From contig KB299944.1 in the NCBI GenBank assembly GCA_000328365.1, forward strand, positions 170,309 through 234,308: a DNA stretch of 64,000 bases. The letters are read 5' to 3'. Every line of letters starts with the position of its first letter. The first letter of the stretch is position 1. The notes under the pieces are model-generated. The model was not told the DNA's origin, searched no databases, and saw only the letters and a program-made list of their open reading frames with translations. This document shows, piece after piece, positions 58,471-64,000 of the stretch. The position numbers and the translations under genes were made by a program. This DNA is from Capitella teleta (taxonomy: Eukaryota; Annelida; Polychaeta; Capitellidae).

Positions 58471-60401
58471 ACTTTATATTTATTTCATTAATGAGAATCT
58501 TTCATTGTGATTGTTCACCAGCGAGTATATTGGTTGACCTACTAAGTAACTTGAGTACATACTATTATGCTATTCACACCGCAGAACTGCGTAATGCACA
58601 ATTGATGTGGGTTAACTGTCCATGCTGTCGGTGTAACTTCTACGATTTTCAAGATGGAACTGAGTCGGTTGATGATCGCATTGACTGTTTCTGTGGACAT
58701 GACGGTTCCATTCATTGAGATACTTGCTCCACCTTGAAATCTTTGCCAAATCATGGATTGCTGAGCACCTCATTGTGGAACTTGAGACCAAATGCTTTTG
58801 ATCTTGTTTTTGCTGTTTGTATATAAGTATGTGCATGACAATATGTTCTACTACATCTCCACCTGTGGAGGTTCAATAACATTCATTATACCGGTACATG
58901 TACAGGGTGATTCAGAAGTATATTTACAATTAATGGGGGGGGGGGAATTTTCAACTTTTTGTAATGTATTACAAAAAGGCTCTTTTTCTCTATAACCGCT
59001 GATTCTGAAGAAGAAGAAAAAAAAGAAGATTTCTTATCGAACGAGAGAAACAAAGTTATTGTAATCAACTTGATTGCACACAAAGTAGAGGCAATCAGAA
59101 GCATTTGGCATGAGTTGGCTGTTGACTTGACGCTTCAGGGTATATGAAAATTACAGAAAATCCAAAAATCCTTGGAAATAGCTTCCCCACCAATTCCTGA
59201 TTGTGATAGCACCTTTTAAACTCATCGTGACACCCCAAACACTCTGTGATCTGACGGAGGTGTTTTTCTCTAAAGCCCCTCCAGTTACGATGATATCAGC
59301 TCTGCTGGGGAGGCTCCTGTTACACTCTGTTGCGGACACCCTGGCGATGATATCAAAGCAACCAGGCAGGGAAGATTGAAGATTCCTATAATGACCGGCA
59401 GCAGTCCTGAGTTTTTGTTATCAGTGGCACTCAGTGGTCAAGTGTTCCTATAAATGAGCGCACAGTTTGACTCGCTGCAGTTATAAGAATCTTGGGTTAA
59501 GGAGCCCTGAGATATATTTCGTGGATCAAGCTGCACGAACGTGTTGACATCGAATGGGGCGATGATAAAATTATTGCTCGGAACAATATACATAGTTATA
59601 GTGCTTGGCACTGAGCATAGTGCTAGACATGTATATTATTGTTTGTGTGATTTTCATTGCCGACAATTACACATCTATTATAATATGTAATCTGATAAGG
59701 AAGCTCCAAGCAATATTCAATAGCTGCGGTATTCATAATTGTTCAATGTTCATAAATCGCAATGTGGAATTGAGAAATAAAAACACAATTTGAAATGTTC
59801 CCACACAGAGGCAATCCACAACTTGAATGATATTAATGAATGAACATTTAAATCGCAATCAGATTTCAATGGGCTGAACTTCGATATATTGCATGACAAT
59901 ATTGCAACATGACTCAATTTTTCTGTGGCTGCACATTTCCGCAATGGTAATTAGTAACACCTTAAAAAGTTACAGGTGCATTCCCCTCAAATCTAATTAT
60001 GCTCATTTGGTTTGAATTTTGAATTTCTTTATTTTGATATGCTATATGACTATGTATACTTGAATATTTTGAGCTTGACCTAATTAAATAATTAATTAAC
60101 GATTTTAACTATGTTCTACTATTGCGATTCACTTACTTTTATTATGTTAATTAGGGTGCTACCCCACATAGCATTCCATTGAAACAGTTTGTGGTGCAAT
60201 TACGTCTACCTTGAATCTTATTTTGACTGGACTACTAACTACATACATGTAATGATTTTTCTGTGCTGGCATGTGCAAATCAAATGTATGAATAATGTAT
60301 TTAGGTCAGCCAATCACACTCCACATAGCAGTGACGTCATATCCATTCAACGAATGAGAGCGCAGAAAATGAGGTCATGTTTATCAACAAGTTCACGTGC
60401 T
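58471..60401. other. Intergenic between C2-PDZ gene and HSP70
   Basis: No gene recognised. The stretch near 58900-59110 begins ACAGGGTGATTCAGAAGTAT, which resembles a transposon end, but no matching second end was found. A CCAAT box (60310-60314) lies near the HSP70 promoter. Confidence 0.45.
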
Positions 60402-60409
60402 TTCTAGAA
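60402..60409 (+). promoter_or_regulatory. Heat shock element core
   Basis: TTCTAGAA gives two inverted nTTCn/nGAAn units, extended by a weaker third (GGCTC). It lies 64 bp upstream of the TATA-like box, as expected for HSF binding at an inducible HSP70 promoter. Confidence 0.7.
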
Positions 60410-60465
60410 GGCTCTCGCTTTGCCGCGCAGTCGGTGGAACGTGCGAGGCAAAGAGATCTCGGGAC

Positions 60466-60473
60466 TATATTAA
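60466..60473 (+). promoter_or_regulatory. TATA-like box of HSP70
   Basis: TATATTAA lies about 112 bp before the ATG, leaving a 5' UTR of about 80 bases. Confidence 0.6.
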
Positions 60474-60584
60474 CGGAGCCGAGCGGAGCACCAACTCAGA
60501 ATTCAGTCGAACTGCAAGCAACGACGAGCGAAACGAAGCGAATATTTCCAAATCATAAAATTCTTTCAACGAGAGCATCGAAGA

Positions 60585-62384
60585 ATGGCGGCGAAGAAAG
60601 CAGCAGCGATCGGCATTGATCTGGGGACGACCTATTCCTGCGTCGCAGTCTTTCAACATGGGCAAGTTGAGATCATCGCAAACGACCAAGGCAACAGGAC
60701 GACGCCCAGCTACGTGGCCTTCACCGACTCTGAGAGACTGGTTGGAGAAGCGGCGCACAACCAAGCAGCCCTGAACCCCACCACCAACGAAGGAGGCAAG
60801 CCACGCATCCGGGCAGAGCACAAGGGCGAACAGAAGCAGTTTGCAGCAGAGGAGATCAGCTCCATGGTGCTGAGCAAGATGAAGGAGACTGCGGAGGGGT
60901 ATCTTGGGCAGGAAGTGCGAGATGCTGTCATCACTGTACCTGCCTACTTCAACGACTCACAGAGACAAGCAACGAAGGACGCTGGCCACATCGCAGGCCT
61001 CAATGTTCTCCGAATCATCAATGAGCCGACTGCAGCTGCCCTGGCGTATGGCCTCGACAAGAACCTCACAGGCGAGAAGAACGTGCTCATCTTTGACCTG
61101 GGGGGAGGCACATTCGACGTCTCCATTTTGACCATATCAGAGGGCTCCCTTTTCGAGGTAAGGTCAACGGCCGGAGACACTCATCTCGGAGGAGAGGACT
61201 TTGACAACCGCCTGGTGAACCACTGCGTGCAGGAGTTCAAGCGCAAGTATCGCAAGGACATCACCAAGAGCGCCAGAGCACTGCGACGTCTGCGCACGGC
61301 ATGCGAAAGAGCCAAGCGAACTCTGTCCACCAGCACACAAGCCAACATCGAGGTCGACTCCCTCTTCGAAGGCCAAGACTACTACACGATCATTAGCAGG
61401 GCCAAGTTCGAAGACCTGTGTGCTGACCTCTTCAAAGACACACTGAAGCCAGTAGAGAAGGCGCTGAGGGATGCCAAGATGGACAAACGAAGCATCGATG
61501 AAGTCGTCCTGGTAGGCGGATCCACGCGCATTCCCAAGGTCCAGAAGTTGCTACAGGAATTCATGGGAGGCAAGGAGCTAAACAAATCCATCCACCCTGA
61601 TGAGGCTGTGGCGTACGGAGCAGCTGTGCAGGCAGCAGTGCTCACTGGCTCAACGGACTCTGCTGTCAAGGACCTTCTGCTCATCGACGTCACTCCCCTC
61701 TCCCTCGGCATAGAAACAGCTGGCGGTGTCATGACCAATCTGCTGCCTCGCAATTCCAAGATCCCGACCGCCCAATCACAGACGTTCACCACGTACGCTG
61801 ACAACCAGCCTGGAGTTACCATCCAGGTTTACGAAGGTGAGAGAGCCATGACCAAGGACAACAATCTCCTGGGTCGCTTTGAGCTGAGTGGCATCCCTCC
61901 TGCCCCCCGCGGTGTCCCAAAGATCAACGTCAGCTTCGACATCGACGCCAATGGCATCCTGAACGTGACCGCCAAAGACGAGAGTACAGGTCGCTCCAAC
62001 CAGATCACCATCAAGAACAGCGACCGCCTGTCCAAAGGAGACATCGACCGCATGCTGTCTGAGGCGGAGAAGTACAAGGAGGAAGACGAGAAGCAGAGGC
62101 AACGCGTCGACGCTCGCAACCGTCTGGAGCAGTACGCTCTGCAGTGCAAGCAAGCGGTGGCGGACAGTGACCTCGCAGCGAGCGACAAGGACATGGTGGC
62201 AAAGGAGTGCAATGACGTCATCACGTGGCTGGAGAACAACGCTCAGTCGGTGGAGAAGGACGAATGCGAAGACCGACTGCAACAGTTGCAGAAGATCTGC
62301 TCGCCCATCATGACCAAGATGCATCAGAAAGGACAGCAGCAGCAGCAGCAGCAACAGGGTCCGACGGTGGAAGAAGTAGACTAA
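60585..62384 (+). CDS. Cytosolic HSP70, intronless, with a 30-residue gap in the ATPase domain
   Basis: The 599-residue protein has [65 protein letters not shown] and the terminal EEVD that recruits TPR co-chaperones such as HOP and CHIP. Single-exon structure and an upstream heat shock element mark an inducible, cytosolic HSP70. The usual GGMP repeats before EEVD are replaced by a Gln run. Oddly, after ALNPT the sequence jumps straight to NEGGKPR. About 30 residues are missing, corresponding to human HSPA8 NTVFDAKRLIGRRFDD through HWPFMVV. This removes Lys71, needed for ATP hydrolysis, and Arg72/Arg76. The frame is intact. Either this is a real deletion, giving a probably ATPase-defective copy, or an assembly collapse. 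Confidence 0.95.
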   Translation: MAAKKAAAIGIDLGTTYSCVAVFQHGQVEIIANDQGNRTTPSYVAFTDSERLVGEAAHNQAALNPTTNEGGKPRIRAEHKGEQKQFAAEEISSMVLSKMKETAEGYLGQEVRDAVITVPAYFNDSQRQATKDAGHIAGLNVLRIINEPTAAALAYGLDKNLTGEKNVLIFDLGGGTFDVSILTISEGSLFEVRSTAGDTHLGGEDFDNRLVNHCVQEFKRKYRKDITKSARALRRLRTACERAKRTLSTSTQANIEVDSLFEGQDYYTIISRAKFEDLCADLFKDTLKPVEKALRDAKMDKRSIDEVVLVGGSTRIPKVQKLLQEFMGGKELNKSIHPDEAVAYGAAVQAAVLTGSTDSAVKDLLLIDVTPLSLGIETAGGVMTNLLPRNSKIPTAQSQTFTTYADNQPGVTIQVYEGERAMTKDNNLLGRFELSGIPPAPRGVPKINVSFDIDANGILNVTAKDESTGRSNQITIKNSDRLSKGDIDRMLSEAEKYKEEDEKQRQRVDARNRLEQYALQCKQAVADSDLAASDKDMVAKECNDVITWLENNAQSVEKDECEDRLQQLQKICSPIMTKMHQKGQQQQQQQQGPTVEEVD

Positions 62385-62497
62385 ACTTCACTCCAGGACC
62401 TCCACTCATTTATCATTCTGCATTTAGTGTATTTGTTCACACGTATTCATAACCCTGCATATTTGTATTGAATAGTATTTATTTTTTGGATGATCTC

Positions 62498-62503
62498 AAT
62501 AAA
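62498..62503 (+). terminator. Poly(A) signal AATAAA of HSP70
   Basis: AATAAA lies 114 bp after the stop. Confidence 0.65.
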
Positions 62504-64000
62504 TGATTGAAAGCGTTATTCCTGGCTCTTGTTTATTGTTGTAATTCTAACAAGTATATTTTATTGTCTTCGAATTAAGACCGCCAAGGCGGCAAATCTT
62601 CTCGAATTGCAAGGAGAAGTTCATGTACACATGAATGCATGTACCGCCAAGTAGAACACTAAGGGCCAATTTACATGTGGCTAGTTTAGGCCTCTATTAG
62701 GGACTTAAAAACGGTTTGCCACAAATGAGTTGATTTTTAGTTGAAGTGAGACCTTTATGGATGCGAGAAAAACTGTAATACTGGAATGGCATGACATTGA
62801 ATGATAATTGCCTTGACAGGATCACAACATGTACACCGACGGAAGCCTGTGTATACGTAGAGGCACGAGGTCATATTAATGGATTTTACGCCTTATAAAA
62901 ATAAATTTACTATTATTAAATTCATATGGAGTATGACCACCTCGTGCCTCTCTATATGTACTAATGCCTATTTTTAGACATTTTCTTCAAAAAAATCATC
63001 GCTCCATCTCAGGTGCGATTTTGCATTTTCAACCTCACCTTCTTCCACGTTTCAGCTGTAATATAAGAATCATCATAATTGTTCTTGGATACTATAGTAC
63101 CTCTAACAGCTATAGACTGTCGCGACTCTATCGGAATCATCGTATAAAAGTATGTCAACTTCCCCCGGTTCCTACGTACGGCATGTGAACATATGACATG
63201 AAGGTCAAAGCCCAATAATATACCCACATAGTGTTGTACTGAGATAGTTCTTCTTATTATAAAAAAAGGTATGATTAGATATCGAAACGACCAAACTGTT
63301 AACAATACTCGTACATGCATCGCTACAATGAAAAACTTTTTGTCCGCTCCGAAGTGCGTTATGACGTCGCACTTGTATTCGTCGAAACGTAATTGATTTA
63401 TTGCGACGTTGCGACATTTACTTCTTTTGTGGGAAGATAAGACCCTGATAATATGCATAACCAATACCAAGATAATATGCATGCACATTCGTTATTCATT
63501 TCACTAAATTGCATTTTATCATAGTTGACCAAAGTTGGCGTCCAGCTGAATTAGAAGAATTAGATGATTTAGATATTTTAGATCATCTAAATTTGCATAT
63601 GTACCACGAGTCCGTAGTTGCCAGTCTTCAATGTCTTGGTTATAGACATTAACTCACACAGTTACACAATCATGTAAAATTCAAAGAAAGAAACTCTTAA
63701 TTATGCACTATGAATGTGCCTTTTTTTAATAATTATAATTAAACAAATTAAAATTAAAAATTATATATAACAATAACTTCCAGCATACATTTTATTAGTT
63801 TCGGACTTAATTTCCTTATTTCAAATAAATAACTTTTATTTGTAGTTTTATTGTATGTTTCTTTATATGTCATATGGCATGTATAATTATGCGAAATTAA
63901 CTAACGAAATCAATTATCTTGACAGAAAAACGTAATGAAAAATTGACCACAATGATAATAGCTCCTGGTCCCGGAATTATTGAGAAGAACATAACAACAA
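62504..64000. other. Downstream of HSP70, no gene recognised
   Basis: AT-rich DNA. It includes a small foldback repeat (62852-62960), one TCATAACGCAC motif on the minus strand (63354-63364) and no supported reading frame. Confidence 0.5.
62852..62960. repeat. Short inverted repeat, MITE-like
   Basis: TAGAGGCACGAGGTCATA (62858-62875) faces its near-inverse at 62932-62954, with a 4-base difference. The core is AT-rich and about 55 bp. Size and AT-rich core fit a tiny MITE or a stable hairpin; no target duplication is clear. Confidence 0.5.

Noticed and set aside
58903-58930. ACAGGGTGATTCAGAAGTAT as a transposon end
   Set aside because: No inverted partner was found within several kilobases.
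59151-59339. Minus-strand frame with NWWGSYFQGFLDFL, possibly transposase-like
   Set aside because: Too short, no catalytic motif, and no matching element ends.
60465-62354. Minus-strand open frames over HSP70, up to 192 residues
   Set aside because: Antisense shadows caused by the codon bias of the HSP70 gene.
1-64000. CRISPR arrays, operons or bacterial features
   Set aside because: The DNA is clearly nuclear animal sequence with spliced genes. The short tandem repeats found have no spacer pattern.

Overview
The window is nuclear DNA from an animal. It carries spliced genes with GT-AG introns, many only 34-110 bp long, and genes typical of metazoans: TTC17, SAAL1, a p67phox-like NADPH-oxidase activator, an NR6/HR4-type nuclear receptor, RPAP2, HDHD3, RGS3-like C2-PDZ proteins and an intronless HSP70. 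The HR4-type receptor points to a bilaterian. Short introns and short intergenic gaps suggest a compact invertebrate genome, but I cannot name the species. All names rest on my recall of protein families, since no search was run. For the multi-exon genes I joined exons by eye; each full model (SAAL1, p67-like, lectin-thrombospondin receptor, NR6, RPAP2 and both C2-PDZ genes) gives an unbroken reading frame whose length is a multiple of three.

Layout from left to right. 1-2.9 kb is mostly featureless. TTC17 (+, 2.87-8.63 kb) converges on SAAL1 (-, 9.40-11.64 kb), with 3' ends about 100 bp apart. 11.7-15.3 kb holds low-complexity DNA, a Tc1/mariner-like short repeat and a broken Ty3/gypsy pol fossil. 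A short p67phox-like gene (+, 15.31-18.12 kb) is followed in the same direction by a membrane receptor with a C-type lectin domain, a Ser/Thr-rich stalk, two thrombospondin type 1 repeats and one transmembrane helix (+, 19.23-23.61 kb). Next come an NR6/HR4-type nuclear receptor (-, 26.53-30.36 kb), RPAP2 (-, 36.07-38.91 kb) and HDHD3 (-, 41.60-42.36 kb).

42.4-47.2 kb is repeat-rich. It contains a pogo-like element nested in a Tc1/mariner-like element, and a foldback element with perfect arms, a 5-bp target duplication and an assembly gap in its centre. Two paralogous C2-PDZ genes then lie head to head (-, 47.18-49.53 kb; +, 55.08-58.35 kb). The last gene is a heat-shock HSP70 (+, 60.59-62.38 kb) that lacks about 30 residues of its ATPase domain, including the expected catalytic lysine.

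Most genes are unrelated housekeeping genes. Two neighbourhoods may be functionally linked: the p67-like activator beside a lectin/thrombospondin receptor (a possible recognition-to-oxidase pairing, speculative), and the divergent C2-PDZ pair, which must derive from a local duplication. The most unexplained signal is the 11-mer TCATAACGCAC. It occurs eight times exactly in 64 kb where about 0.03 is expected, and three of those copies lie in one intron.
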